From: Ignavibacteria bacterium
GTDB taxonomy: Bacteria; Bacteroidota; Ignavibacteria; Tepidaquicellales; OLB5
Direction: 5' to 3'
Length of the DNA stretch: 64,000 nt
Assembly: GCA_020852705.1 (NCBI GenBank)
Contig: JADZAP010000001.1
Span: 1 to 64,000, forward strand
The notes beneath the pieces were generated by a model. The model was not told the DNA's origin, made no database searches, and worked only from the letters and a program-made list of their open reading frames with translations. Positions 9,041 through 18,180 of this stretch are shown piece by piece; positions within the stretch are counted from its first letter, which is position 1, and every line of letters starts with the position of its first letter. The translations under genes were made by a program, and so were the position numbers.

Positions 9041-10780
9041 TTGCTGTTTAATAGAATGTTTAATTTTTTATTCTTATCATCGATAAATATGGAATATAAC
9101 ACACTACATAGATTAACCTTCACTAATAAATATGTAAAATATATTTTGAGTATTATTAGTGGCATCACTATTGGAATTTCTTATCCCCCAACCGGAGAAT
9201 ATTTTTGGTTTTTTATTTATTTTGGCATTATTCTGTTATTATACTTTGTGTATTCTGAAGATACTTTTAGGAGCGTTTTTAAATATACGTATTTTTCATT
9301 ACTGATTTCAAACATTATAGGCATTTACTGGATTTCTGCTTGGCATAGTGATGATACCTTCTTGAAAATTGGGGGAATACTTGCGATTATTATTCATCCA
9401 TTATTTAATATAATACCTATTTTAATCTTTTTCTTTCTTGTAAAATTAAACAATCAGAAAAAAAGATATGAACTATTATTTTTTTTCCCATTTCTATGGG
9501 TTGGTTATGAATTTTTTGACAACCAATGGCAGCTTAACTTCCCATGGTTGGAATTAGGTAATACAGAAGCATATAATATTAACAGAATTCAGTATATCGA
9601 GTATACAGGTATACACGGAGTATCTTTCTTAATTTGTTTGGCTTCGTCATTATTATTGTATTTATTTTTCCAAATTGTCTTTAAGAATTGGAAAATATAT
9701 TCATTTAAGTCATTTATTCTGTTTTTAAGTATAATTATTATATTAATCTTTCCTAATATATTTTCGTATTTTACTTTGAAAAATATTCAAAATAATATTA
9801 ATAATTCATATAACTCAGATGTATTATCTATTAGCGTCATACAAACTAATATCGATCCATTCGAAAAATGGAAAGGAGATCCAAATTGGGTTGTTGAAAA
9901 AAATTTGAAAGGGATAAGAGAAGCTTTAAAATCAAATCCAGATCTAATAATTCTAAATGAAACTGCAACTCCTTTTTTCTTTCTAGAAGATCATAATCTA
10001 CTTAGGTCAAAGAAATTTACTGATATTGTAGATTCCAGTATGAAAAGTTTATTAATGGGCATACCACATTTAGAATATTACAAAGATACAATAAACGTCC
10101 CGGAGGATGCTTTGAGGATGAGCAATAGTGGTAAATTGTATGATAAATTTAATTCCGCAATCCTAATTGAACCAAATTCAAAATTAAGCAATTCAACGAT
10201 ACACAAAAAAGTGAAATTAGTTCCATTTAGTGAAAAATTTCCTTATCAAAGTTATTTAAAAAGTCTTAAAAGCTTATTTACTTGGCAAGTTGGAATTTCT
10301 GGTTGGCAATTTGGTAAAGTCAATACCTTGTTTAATTTTAAAAGTCCAAAACATAATATTAATCCAAAATTTTCTGTGTTAATATGTTTCGAATCGGTTT
10401 TTAGTGATTACGTTCGAGAGTCAACTAAAAATGGTGCTCAATTCTTAGTTATTATTACAAATGATGGTTGGTTTGGTCACACATCAGGACCAATCCAACA
10501 TGAGAGATATGCTGTATTAAGGGCAATTGAAAATCGTAAATGGGTTAGTCGATGTGCCCAAACTGGAATATCATGCTTTATAGATCCATTTGGGGTTATT
10601 CATACTACCATTCCTTATGGAGAAGAAGGAGTAATTACAGAAAAAATAATACTTAATAGTGAAAAGACTTTTTATTCTGAGAATGGTGACATATTGGGTA
10701 GAATTAGTTTTTATTTACTAGGATCTTGTATTTTAATTCTTCCAATTTATGGAATTTTTTTAAAATATGGTCGTAAGTGA
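9041..10780 (+). CDS. lnt: Apolipoprotein N-acyltransferase (Lnt)-like membrane protein
   Basis: The 579-residue protein has an N-terminal membrane domain (several helices up to about residue 250), a periplasmic carbon-nitrogen hydrolase domain and a final helix. The hydrolase triad is visible: Glu in LNETATPFF (codon 9959-9961), Lys in KKVKLVPFSEKFP, and Cys in LICFES (codon 10385-10387), followed by TNDGWFG. Lnt adds the third acyl chain to lipoproteins in the inner membrane. A TTG at 9041 has AGGAA 8 nt upstream; ATGs at 9056 and 9089 are alternatives, the last giving a more usual N-terminus. It is divergent from the precursor gene, and whether it belongs to the lanthipeptide cluster is not known. 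Confidence 0.85.
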   Translation: MLFNRMFNFLFLSSINMEYNTLHRLTFTNKYVKYILSIISGITIGISYPPTGEYFWFFIYFGIILLLYFVYSEDTFRSVFKYTYFSLLISNIIGIYWISAWHSDDTFLKIGGILAIIIHPLFNIIPILIFFFLVKLNNQKKRYELLFFFPFLWVGYEFFDNQWQLNFPWLELGNTEAYNINRIQYIEYTGIHGVSFLICLASSLLLYLFFQIVFKNWKIYSFKSFILFLSIIIILIFPNIFSYFTLKNIQNNINNSYNSDVLSISVIQTNIDPFEKWKGDPNWVVEKNLKGIREALKSNPDLIILNETATPFFFLEDHNLLRSKKFTDIVDSSMKSLLMGIPHLEYYKDTINVPEDALRMSNSGKLYDKFNSAILIEPNSKLSNSTIHKKVKLVPFSEKFPYQSYLKSLKSLFTWQVGISGWQFGKVNTLFNFKSPKHNINPKFSVLICFESVFSDYVRESTKNGAQFLVIITNDGWFGHTSGPIQHERYAVLRAIENRKWVSRCAQTGISCFIDPFGVIHTTIPYGEEGVITEKIILNSEKTFYSENGDILGRISFYLLGSCILILPIYGIFLKYGRK

Positions 10781-11338
10781 GTATTTGGAATAAATTTTCA
10801 ATTGAATTATGATGCCATTGATGTCGATATTATTACATGAGAAGATAGTCTAAAATCTAAAATATAATGACTCTTCATATGCCTTCTTACCTTTAAAGCT
10901 GATTTCATTTAATCATCACTGATTGAGATGGAGTCGGGATGAACCTTTATCAGTTACCCTTTGAGTTTATGCTCTGCAGTATTCCATTCTCTATACATAA
11001 ATGACAGAATAAATATCTCAAAGAGTTTACGTTTTAGAGTAAATTCAACAGTTGATATGACAGAATTTAACTGGTTACTGAAGGAAAACTCAAAGATCAA
11101 GTGGAAGCGTGACATATTTAAAAGACCACAATATGCTATTTACAACACGAAAAGTGGTTTACAGTTTTAAAATGTGTCACAGATACAATTCAGTCTTGAA
11201 AATATGAGTAAAGTACTCAAAGCGGGTATATTGCATACTCAAGAAGTCTCAAGGCATAAAGATAAGGGTCAAATATGAGCCTATTATACTAGATAAGAGA
11301 GGTTTACGAATGAAGCAATTTTGGTTAAAACAAAAAAA
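10781..11338. other. Gene-poor stretch, possible decayed sequence
   Basis: I see no convincing gene. An open frame at 10961-11170 (69 codons, TTG start, no ribosome site, no recognisable domain) may be a relic, because a second frame starting at ATG 10939 runs beside it and stops early. The stretch joins the lnt-like gene to a terminator shared with the lipoprotein gene. Confidence 0.5.
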
Positions 11339-11370
11339 GGTAACCCCATCCATTTCTGGACGGAGTTACC
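11339..11370. terminator. Terminator hairpin, probably bidirectional
   Basis: A 13-bp stem with two mismatches (11339-11351 with 11358-11370) has A residues on the left and CTTTA on the right. It lies downstream of the leftward lipoprotein gene and could end it. Confidence 0.7.
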
Positions 11371-11443
11371 CTTTATACGCATGTTCTTAAATATAAATCT
11401 TAATGTTTCAAAAAGCAAATTACAAATACTTGAAAAGCAAAAG

Positions 11444-12832
11444 TCACTTCTTTTGCGAAAATTTATTGATATTTATTGTATTTTTATTATCACTTAAACT
11501 CCCTGTAGTAGCCCTGCTTGTCTTATAAAGATAACCATCATTCAATAGTAGATAAGCGTAATCCTGAAGTAGTGCGAGTGAAACAGGACGGTAGCCTTCT
11601 GGCAAGCCGCCGTCTATTAATTGCCATGTTTGGCATTTATCAATAGATTTATATATACCATAAGCATTATTGCTTTCGTTATTGACAATGCTCACTATTT
11701 CATTATTGCTATTGAATCTAAATTGATTCGGTCGTGGGAAATAAGTAATATTTGTAGATAGAGTGCTCCAATTTTGCCCATCATCATACGAGATAACATA
11801 TCCTGAAGTACCGGCATTTGAAACCATTTCGCCTGTTGGCAAGGTTACTGAATTGATTATATAGCTACGGAATGAGCTTGTTACTACTCTCTTAGTCCAG
11901 TCATTGCCATTTGTTGAGTAATACATACTGTCGCTGTAATCAGCTATATAAATCTTACCGGAACTGGTTTTGTTTAGCCCGCTGACATTATATTGGCTGA
12001 CGGGACTATAGCTTGTCCACGAACCACCCTGATTAACCGACTTATAGAAATGAAAATAATGGCTACTGTTATTCCATCCATACATATTTAAAAACAATGT
12101 ACTGTTATTCATGCCGACTAATTTGTGCCCATCTATTTGCTCGAGATTTAAATCAATCTGTTCCTGCCAAGTAGCACCATAGTCACCGGAACGATATAAC
12201 TTGTTTTCGCCGATATAATGACCCAAGCCGTCCTGTCCCATAGCTGTAAAGATAAACAGGTTATTATCTGCTATCGGAAATATCTGTGTTGCGCTTCCAT
12301 TGGAAATTGCGGATTGCCAGTTATCACCTAAATTCGAGGTCTTAATAAATCCGCCTAAGTTATATCCTATCCATGAACCGGGACGGTTAGAGGCAAAAAT
12401 AACCTGCGAAGGATTAATGTACAGGTTTTGGTAGGAATTGGCGGCTTGTAGTGTAGTGGAATTCAAACGATACCAATATGTTTGCTCAATTTGAAAATCC
12501 GCCTGTACAGTATCGCCTTGAGAAACGGTCACATTTAAGGTGTCACTGGTATAACCATTCTTATATGTATAAACCAGATGATTGCCGGCAGGTAAGCTCG
12601 TAATGGTATATTGCCCTGTAGTATCTGAAAATCCATAGTAATAATTTCCGTTAAAAACAGCAGTCACGGAAACTCCATTTACCCCTACATTAAATACATC
12701 AGTCACTTTGCCGACTATTGTGCCGAGAGTATCTGATGGGTTAGGGGGAGGATCTACGATGATGGGATTATCATCAGAACAGGAAACTAAAAAGATGATA
12801 CTTAATATTGCTAAGAAATATATTTTACCCAT
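11444..12832 (-). CDS. Lipoprotein with carboxypeptidase-regulatory-like and beta-propeller (BNR-type) repeats
   Basis: The N-terminus is a lipoprotein signal with lipobox LVSC. After a Pro/Asp-rich linker, residues about 38-110 form a CarboxypepD_reg-like beta-sandwich (GTIVGKVTD to VQADFQ). The rest contains at least five Asp-box-like repeats of the form S-x-D-x-G-x-x-W (GDYGATW, VNQGGSW, NGNDW, DDGQNW, DKCQTW), typical of sialidase/Vps10-like propellers. It is probably surface or periplasmic and may bind glycans, but no catalytic residues were recognised. It is followed on the same strand, 40 bases upstream, by the beta-barrel protein gene, so the two may be co-transcribed. Confidence 0.7.
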   Translation of the reverse strand: MGKIYFLAILSIIFLVSCSDDNPIIVDPPPNPSDTLGTIVGKVTDVFNVGVNGVSVTAVFNGNYYYGFSDTTGQYTITSLPAGNHLVYTYKNGYTSDTLNVTVSQGDTVQADFQIEQTYWYRLNSTTLQAANSYQNLYINPSQVIFASNRPGSWIGYNLGGFIKTSNLGDNWQSAISNGSATQIFPIADNNLFIFTAMGQDGLGHYIGENKLYRSGDYGATWQEQIDLNLEQIDGHKLVGMNNSTLFLNMYGWNNSSHYFHFYKSVNQGGSWTSYSPVSQYNVSGLNKTSSGKIYIADYSDSMYYSTNGNDWTKRVVTSSFRSYIINSVTLPTGEMVSNAGTSGYVISYDDGQNWSTLSTNITYFPRPNQFRFNSNNEIVSIVNNESNNAYGIYKSIDKCQTWQLIDGGLPEGYRPVSLALLQDYAYLLLNDGYLYKTSRATTGSLSDNKNTININKFSQKK

Positions 12833-12871
12833 TTTTATCTTTCATTTTTTTTGTTTTTTATAAATGATTAT

Positions 12872-13639
12872 TTAGAATCTAAATGTCACGCCGCCACTGG
12901 CATAAAAGGGGAACCCTCCTGTAACGGACAGGGAAAACCCTTTAGCAAAGAAATAATTGAAACCAGCTTGTCCGCCATAACCGATTCCCGAAGCCTCAGC
13001 TTTTGGAGTATATGTAAAACCTGTAGGTTTCTTAGGACTCCACTTGCTTTCTGAGTTAATAAGAAAATAGCCAAAACCCGCCTTGAGAAACGGGTCGAAT
13101 TTTTCACCGGGATTAAAATGATAGGAAAAACCAGCTAATAGTCCGATCAGACTGTAATCATATTTAAGCGTATAATTCGTGTAGCCCGATGATGTATCAT
13201 AGTCACCGAATGAATAAGCCATGTCGTCCCATGCGGTATAAGCTCCGTCTATGCCAATACCGAAATAGTTTGAAATCGCATATTCAAAGCTCAAGCCATA
13301 GGTGACAGTGCCCCAATCCCCGTAGCCCGCTTTCGGGCTGATATAGAATTTTTTGGCAATAAATCCGTCAGCGCCTAATTTCTTGTATTCATCTGTGTAT
13401 AACGAACCTTTAATCTCCTCTTTGGCAAACTTCTCTATTTCTTCATATTTGTAAGCGAATATGCTTCCATCCTTTGTTTTGATCTTAATTGAAACATTGG
13501 GAGTTTGTTCGGTAATAATTCCCCGGATTATGCTCCCATTTTTTAAATACAACACGTCTTCCATTTGTTGTGAGTAAGATGTATCTGATAATATGAAGAT
13601 ACATGCAAAAGCAAAAAATAATAACAAATAGTACTTCAT
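12872..13639 (-). CDS. Outer-membrane beta-barrel protein with N-terminal 'YLKNGSIIRG' domain
   Basis: The 255-residue protein has a signal peptide (to about residue 23), then a short domain with DVLYLKNGSIIRGIITEQ and IKIKTKDGSIFAYKYEEIEK that often precedes barrels in Bacteroidota proteins. The rest has alternating strands rich in Gly and aromatic residues and ends in Phe (VTFRF), the usual beta-signal for outer-membrane insertion. It is likely an eight-strand porin-like protein. The role is not known. It is expressed before the propeller lipoprotein, if they form an operon. Confidence 0.72.
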   Translation of the reverse strand: MKYYLLLFFAFACIFILSDTSYSQQMEDVLYLKNGSIIRGIITEQTPNVSIKIKTKDGSIFAYKYEEIEKFAKEEIKGSLYTDEYKKLGADGFIAKKFYISPKAGYGDWGTVTYGLSFEYAISNYFGIGIDGAYTAWDDMAYSFGDYDTSSGYTNYTLKYDYSLIGLLAGFSYHFNPGEKFDPFLKAGFGYFLINSESKWSPKKPTGFTYTPKAEASGIGYGGQAGFNYFFAKGFSLSVTGGFPFYASGGVTFRF

Positions 13640-13805
13640 TACTTTACCTCCTCTGGTTTTTTAATTTGGATTAATTTTAGCATTCTAAAATATATATAAA
13701 ATTCCTGAAATACAACTTTAAAAGTGTGTGATTAAGAAGCTACTTGCAATATATATACACTTTTAAATATGTTAATTGATAGCCTTTATATCAATAATTT
13801 TGTAT

Positions 13806-14255
13806 ATGGCAAAAATAAAAAGTAAGTCGGTTGGCGAAGTAATTAAACAGTATAGGATTTTAAAAGATATAACTCAGGAAAAGTTAGCTGAAACTCTTAA
13901 AATATCTTACCAAACGGTACAAAAGTATGAATACAACAAAATAGTGCCGCCACTCAGCAAATTAGCGCAAATTGCTAAAATCTTAGAAATTCCGTCAGAA
14001 GCATTTTTTAAAGAAAATGCACGACAGGATCTGCTTGACAGAATTGAGACATATCTTTCCAAGAACTATGAATTTGCAAAAATATTAAAGGAAAATCATG
14101 AGTTGCAGGAGATTATTAGATTTTACCTTAAGCATAAAGCGAACTTAAAAGCTAGTGACATTTTGAAATTCATGAAAGTTATTTCAAATGTGCCAAATGA
14201 TAAAAAAGCCATTTTCCTGAATACCATATATAGAGTTGTTAACCTCACCAAATAA
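13806..14255 (+). CDS. XRE-family transcriptional regulator
   Basis: The N-terminal half is a Cro/CI helix-turn-helix (VGEVIKQYRILKDITQEKLAETLKISYQTVQKYE, shown by LKDITQEKLAETL and SYQTVQKYE). The C-terminal half is a helical region of about 75 residues that may mediate dimerisation. ATG 13806 is preferred over a TTG at 13776 because the protein then begins directly before the HTH domain. It lies next to tRNA-Pro and the integrase module but points towards them from outside, so it could be a resident gene or an island regulator. Confidence 0.8.
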   Translation: MAKIKSKSVGEVIKQYRILKDITQEKLAETLKISYQTVQKYEYNKIVPPLSKLAQIAKILEIPSEAFFKENARQDLLDRIETYLSKNYEFAKILKENHELQEIIRFYLKHKANLKASDILKFMKVISNVPNDKKAIFLNTIYRVVNLTK

Positions 14256-14355
14256 TTTAAATATTATATTGGAGAATCCTTGCTATTTATTATGATGTAC
14301 AAGATTAAAAGTTTATAAGTTTATAAGAGAATTATCCATGTAATACACAAATAAA

Positions 14356-14375
14356 CGGAATATTGATTTATTCCG
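14356..14375 (+). terminator. Weak hairpin after the XRE gene
   Basis: CGGAATA (14356-14362) pairs with TATTCCG (14369-14375) over a 6-nt loop, but only a short mixed T tract follows. It may end the regulator transcript before tRNA-Pro. Confidence 0.4.
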
Positions 14376-14514
14376 CTATTTAGTATAAGATATAGCCACT
14401 TCTCGCTCTATTGCCTGCATCACAAAGTTGTGACGCTATTGTGCCGTAGAAGTGACCGCATCAGATATTTACAGATAGTTAATGTAACTGCATAAGTTAA
14501 TATTGTTCAGTAAA

Positions 14515-14585
14515 CGGGGTGTCGTATACCGGTAGTACGCATGCTTTGGGAGCATGTCGACAGGGTTCAATTCCCAGCACCCCGA
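14515..14585 (+). tRNA. tRNA-Pro(TGG)
   Basis: A cloverleaf can be drawn: acceptor CGGGGTG/CACCCCG, D stem GTAT/GTAC with GG in the loop, anticodon stem CATGC/GCATG with loop TTTGGGA (anticodon TGG), T loop TTCAATT and discriminator A. CCA is not encoded. One A-A mismatch in the T stem (CAGGG/CCCAG) is unusual. The 3' end lies 57 bases from a tyrosine integrase gene, so the tRNA probably served as the integration site. Confidence 0.88.
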
Positions 14586-14641
14586 CATTCTGAAATTTAT
14601 AAATATTAATATTTTGTTAAGGATTTTTGAGACTGATTGTC

Positions 14642-15724
14642 TTAAGAGACTACCTTATCTTGCATTTGTGCCGTTAGCGTGCCGTTGAGATTAAATGCAG
14701 GTTCAAGAGTCTGCATTGCCTTGTTTAGTGATGATAGATTTACATGAGTATATCGCATTGTCATCTTAATATCTGAATGACCCAAGAGATCTTTAATCGT
14801 TAATATTGTAGCTCCATTTGCCTCCAGGTGTGATGCAAAGGTATGTCGCAGGTCATGCCAGCCTATTCTTCGCAAACCTGCTTTTTTGCACAGCCTGATA
14901 AGGTTGTTTAGGCAGTAATTGTACTTAAGAACGTCACCATCTGCTTTACAGAAAATATAACTGTCTTTACCGCTTCTTTGTCTTAACACCTGATAAACAG
15001 ATTCGATTAATGGGATTATTCTTGTCCTGTTGTTTTTCGGCGTACCCTCAAATCCTCTGACATTGTTTCTTTGAACAGTTAATAATCGCTTTTCAAAGTC
15101 GATATCTTCTGCCTTGAGTGCAATCAGTTCACCGATTCGCATTCCTGTTCGTGCCGCAGTCAGGATCATATCATACCATAAGCCACTAGCGCTGCTTAAC
15201 AACTGCTGTAGCTCGGTTTCAGAGAGAAAATCGAATGTTTGAGGTGGTACTTTCAGAAGCTTAATTCGCGGGATATGTTCTATAATCTCCCATTCAAGAG
15301 CAGCTTTAAAGCAACAACTTAAGATTGACAGGTTGTTATTAACGGTTTTGGCAGATAACTTTTCATCTTGTATAAGCTGACTCTTAAACTCCTCTATATC
15401 ATAGGTCGTAATTTTGTTAATGATTTTTTTTCCGAAGAAAGGAATAATTCTTCTATTTAGAAGGTAACTTCTTATTTGGATTTCCGAAGGCTTGTTATTG
15501 TTCTTAACGTTAACATCAAACCATTTTAGAGCAATGTCTCTGAATATAGGTGGGGTAACAGGCTCCGATTCTTCTAATGGTTTTCCAGAAGCCAGTTTTT
15601 GCCTGATAACAACTTCGTATGCTTTAGCCCCTCTACATGTATTTAACGGGCTTCGTTTTCTATACCGCCGATGGTTAAAGCCTATGTCAATCCAGAAAGA
15701 TTTTCCACGCTTTATTACAGCCAT
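14642..15724 (-). CDS. Tyrosine recombinase/integrase of the tRNA-Pro element
   Basis: The 360-residue protein has an N-terminal SAM-like core-binding region (about 60-165) and a C-terminal catalytic domain. Visible catalytic residues are Arg in ARTGMRIGEL, the HDLRH box, His in LLGHSD and the nucleophile Tyr in MRYTHVN. Its 3' end faces tRNA-Pro, the usual arrangement for site-specific integration into a tRNA 3' end. The excisionase-like gene lies only 3 bases upstream on the same strand, so the two form one transcript. Confidence 0.92.
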   Translation of the reverse strand: MAVIKRGKSFWIDIGFNHRRYRKRSPLNTCRGAKAYEVVIRQKLASGKPLEESEPVTPPIFRDIALKWFDVNVKNNNKPSEIQIRSYLLNRRIIPFFGKKIINKITTYDIEEFKSQLIQDEKLSAKTVNNNLSILSCCFKAALEWEIIEHIPRIKLLKVPPQTFDFLSETELQQLLSSASGLWYDMILTAARTGMRIGELIALKAEDIDFEKRLLTVQRNNVRGFEGTPKNNRTRIIPLIESVYQVLRQRSGKDSYIFCKADGDVLKYNYCLNNLIRLCKKAGLRRIGWHDLRHTFASHLEANGATILTIKDLLGHSDIKMTMRYTHVNLSSLNKAMQTLEPAFNLNGTLTAQMQDKVVS

Positions 15725-15727
15725 AGA

Positions 15728-15940
15728 TTATTTGAACTGGTCTATCCGCTGAGCTTTCAAATAAGCGATTATGTCCTCTCTATGAAAACGCAATGATTTT
15801 CCTATTTTGAATGCAGGTAATGTACCGCTTTCAATAAGCCGGTATATCGTGAGGATTGATACACCAAGAAAATCTTTTAACTCTTTGGGAGATAAAAACG
15901 GTTTTTTTATAAGATTGTCAGGAATAGACCATGATTCCAT
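15728..15940 (-). CDS. Excisionase-like helix-turn-helix protein (HTH_17/AlpA type)
   Basis: This 70-residue protein has the pattern LSPKELKDFLGVSILTIYRLIESG followed by FKIGKSLRFHREDIIAYL, shown here by KDFLGVSILTIYRLIE and KSLRFHREDI, typical of excisionase/MerR-like winged HTH proteins. Located directly before the integrase gene, it likely controls excision direction or integrase transcription. Confidence 0.85.
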   Translation of the reverse strand: MESWSIPDNLIKKPFLSPKELKDFLGVSILTIYRLIESGTLPAFKIGKSLRFHREDIIAYLKAQRIDQFK

Positions 15941-16026
15941 TTAATTGTCAAGGAGACAATAGAGCGTTAAGGACGAAAAATCCCCAAACGACTATCTTAT
16001 CCTAACATTAATTTAAAAAGGCTTCA

Positions 16027-16058
16027 AAGCCCCCTAATCCGACTACATTAGGGGGCTT
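16027..16058 (-). terminator. Strong terminator hairpin
   Basis: A perfect 12-bp stem (AAGCCCCCTAAT at 16027-16038 with 16047-16058) has an 8-nt loop. It lies just downstream of the leftward DUF5659-like gene and upstream of the xis-int pair, isolating the two. Confidence 0.85.
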
Positions 16059-16066
16059 AAAACTGT

Positions 16067-16321
16067 TTATTCTATAACCGAATACAATCGGTTTTTGAGC
16101 ATTTTTAGGTTGTCATAGAATGACCGCACAGGCAGTATCAGCTTGTCGTCCCAATATTCATCAACCTTTTTGTCTATATGCTCATCACGATTGAATATGA
16201 ACTGGCTTTTCTTTTCGCCAAGCTTATCAACCTTGTGCAGGCTGTAGCCGAGTGTTATAAGAGCAGCAGCCAAGCCAAGATCGTACGTGAGAAATTTTAC
16301 GTCTGGTTTATTCGCATTCAT
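16067..16321 (-). CDS. DUF5659-like small protein
   Basis: The 84-residue protein opens with VKFLTYDLGLAAALITLGYSL and continues with KSQFIFNRDE, resembling small DUF5659 proteins found on mobile elements of many bacteria. The family's function is not known. It sits between two terminators and is thus transcribed alone. Confidence 0.65.
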   Translation of the reverse strand: MNANKPDVKFLTYDLGLAAALITLGYSLHKVDKLGEKKSQFIFNRDEHIDKKVDEYWDDKLILPVRSFYDNLKMLKNRLYSVIE

Positions 16322-16399
16322 ATAGTTTTAATTTAAGGAATTAATTAGAAGTACTTCTGTTTATAGATGGTAAAATTCACGATGAATAAGAAAAACAAA

Positions 16400-16425
16400 A
16401 AATCCCTCAATAAATTGAAGGATTT
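16400..16425 (-). terminator. Terminator after the 293-residue unknown gene
   Basis: An 11-bp stem with one mismatch (16400-16410 with 16415-16425) has loop TAAA. On the minus strand the A run at 16391-16400 gives a U tract. Confidence 0.65.
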
Positions 16426-16453
16426 GTATAAAATGAAAAGTAAACAAAATTTA

Positions 16454-17335
16454 CTAAGACTCAATTACCTGAGGGGCGTGTTCGTCTAAGAATTCTCTAA
16501 TACCTAGTGTATCTTCTTCGGCAGTTTCAGTATGGGGTTCATTATATTGCTTAGGGGGCGGGATGAGTGTAAGTTTAATACGATAGGAATTTCCGTGCTT
16601 TTCAGGACTTGACTTGTACGGATAGAACGGGTCAAAGTCTATGGAAAAATAATTTTGCAGGGATTCTGTCAGCAAATGCTTTTGTTGTTTATACGTATCT
16701 TTTGCCGTGTCATCTTTGATTGTTAATTCGCCATTACATTGTGCCAGAACTTTTAAGAATATCCATTGCTCGCTCGGCTCAGGTATTTTGCCTTTGCCGA
16801 CAAACCCCATTTCTTTATAATCTGTAATATGCCTAAGTTTTTTTACATTGATTTCTATCTGTTCGTTATTCAAAAAATTAATTATAACCTGCTTCCAATG
16901 AGTGCCGGAAGGGATTTTATGAGGGAATTTCGGTTCCGTTGGTATAGATTCTTTGAGCTTTATTGCATCAAGCCGTTCATTTAAACCCGTTACTTCTATT
17001 TTACCTGTAATAGGCAAAGGATTAGTAAGGTCAAACAAAGAGAGCTGTCTAAGATTATTAATAGCAGACAGCTTCCGTTGCTTAGAATGCTTTCTTAAAT
17101 AGTTCGGTTGATCCCAATAGTTTTTTCTTTTAGATTGTTCCTGAGGTTGAACAGGTATTCGGGTATTGAGAAAGGTTATAATCATTTCCAGAGTAACAGT
17201 CAAAAAACGGTAATCTACCTGATTTATTATGCCCGTTTCAAAAAAAAGTTTGAGTACTATCTCAAATTTTTTCGCCTCTAATTGTAGGTAATGTTGTGGA
17301 CAAAAATTAAGGTTAGGTTCTTTGGGAGGCTTCAT
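16454..17335 (-). CDS. Unknown island protein, 293 residues
   Basis: I do not recognise this protein. It is soluble with no signal peptide. Residues about 1-60 are helical; 65-110 are basic and proline-rich, like a linker. Residues about 140-250 mix helices and strands (GTHWKQVIINFLNN, EQWIFLKVLAQCNGELTI, HLLTESLQNYF), and the region TESLQNYFSIDFDPFYPY to YRIKLTLIP resembles a winged-helix response/DNA-binding C-terminus. The tail is acidic. Similar small DNA-binding proteins are frequent cargo next to integrases, so a regulatory or replication role is possible but unproven. Confidence 0.6.
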   Translation of the reverse strand: MKPPKEPNLNFCPQHYLQLEAKKFEIVLKLFFETGIINQVDYRFLTVTLEMIITFLNTRIPVQPQEQSKRKNYWDQPNYLRKHSKQRKLSAINNLRQLSLFDLTNPLPITGKIEVTGLNERLDAIKLKESIPTEPKFPHKIPSGTHWKQVIINFLNNEQIEINVKKLRHITDYKEMGFVGKGKIPEPSEQWIFLKVLAQCNGELTIKDDTAKDTYKQQKHLLTESLQNYFSIDFDPFYPYKSSPEKHGNSYRIKLTLIPPPKQYNEPHTETAEEDTLGIREFLDEHAPQVIES

Positions 17336-17463
17336 GGTTAAGTTTTTTATATTAGCAACACTCTTATTTTAGCAGAAAAGTAACTCTTTTATAGCTCAGA
17401 AACGGTTTTTTGCATTATAAGCATGCCCTATTATTGATTTGGCATATGAAAATATTGTTCAAA

Positions 17464-18180
17464 TCATTGCTCATCGTCATCTAAAAAATCATCGACCGAA
17501 AAAAATGTGAAAATCGCAGATTCAAATGTTGACCCTCCTGCTTCACCGGGATTCTTGAGGTTAATGTTCCATGACCAGATCCGGCAACGAAAATCATGAG
17601 GTTCATCTACTACATTGCTCATTTTAAATGTGAAGTTTTTCCTTATTATCTTGCACAACTTGCCGTTATATATGACATTTTTTTCATGCTCACAGGTTCT
17701 TAGATCGTCAAAACAGATATTGCAAATCGGGTCATATATAAATTCTACGCTCATGTACATTGAATCGCCCCAGTTACGGTTAAATACTCCTTCCAGATTT
17801 TTAATATTTGTCATAATAAATTCTAAAAATCCTTCAGGCAGATAATCCTTTACGAATAATGAGCGTTCCTTGCAGTCAATCATTTTTCGCCACACTTCTT
17901 CAATGGTTTTATTGTCCCTCAACCAAGTATTATCATTTGTTAACCCGATAATATCCAGTAAATCATCCAGGCTTTTGAACATTATTCCAAAAATAAGAAC
18001 GTTGTTATAAAAATCATTGTACTTACCCCATGGTCTTGTCTTTAGAATATGCTTAACGTTATTAATTGCTTCAATGGTCTTAAATTTGCAGAGTTCATAA
18101 TTTGTTCTGTTTATCTCCCTGACATTCTCATCCCACATATCATGTAATATCTCTAGATATTGTGTTATCAGCAAACTCAC
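17464..18180 (-). CDS. Unknown cargo protein with a Cys/His zinc-like motif (238 residues)
   Basis: I recognise no family. The first two thirds are helical with no membrane segment. Around residues 150-185 is DPICNICFDDLRTCEHE followed by NGKLC, a CxxC-x6-CxH plus distal Cys arrangement that looks like a small zinc-binding insertion. The C-terminus is acidic. Its start overlaps the stop of the upstream 159-residue gene by 4 nt, so the two are translationally coupled and probably work together. Confidence 0.65.
   Translation of the reverse strand: MSLLITQYLEILHDMWDENVREINRTNYELCKFKTIEAINNVKHILKTRPWGKYNDFYNNVLIFGIMFKSLDDLLDIIGLTNDNTWLRDNKTIEEVWRKMIDCKERSLFVKDYLPEGFLEFIMTNIKNLEGVFNRNWGDSMYMSVEFIYDPICNICFDDLRTCEHEKNVIYNGKLCKIIRKNFTFKMSNVVDEPHDFRCRIWSWNINLKNPGEAGGSTFESAIFTFFSVDDFLDDDEQ

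Noticed and set aside
10961-11170. 69-codon open frame as a second lanthipeptide precursor
   Set aside because: It lacks the leader motif and Gly-Gly site and has one Cys only.
12851-13107. Open frames on both strands over the beta-barrel gene
   Set aside because: The barrel gene has signal peptide and C-terminal Phe; the others have no features.
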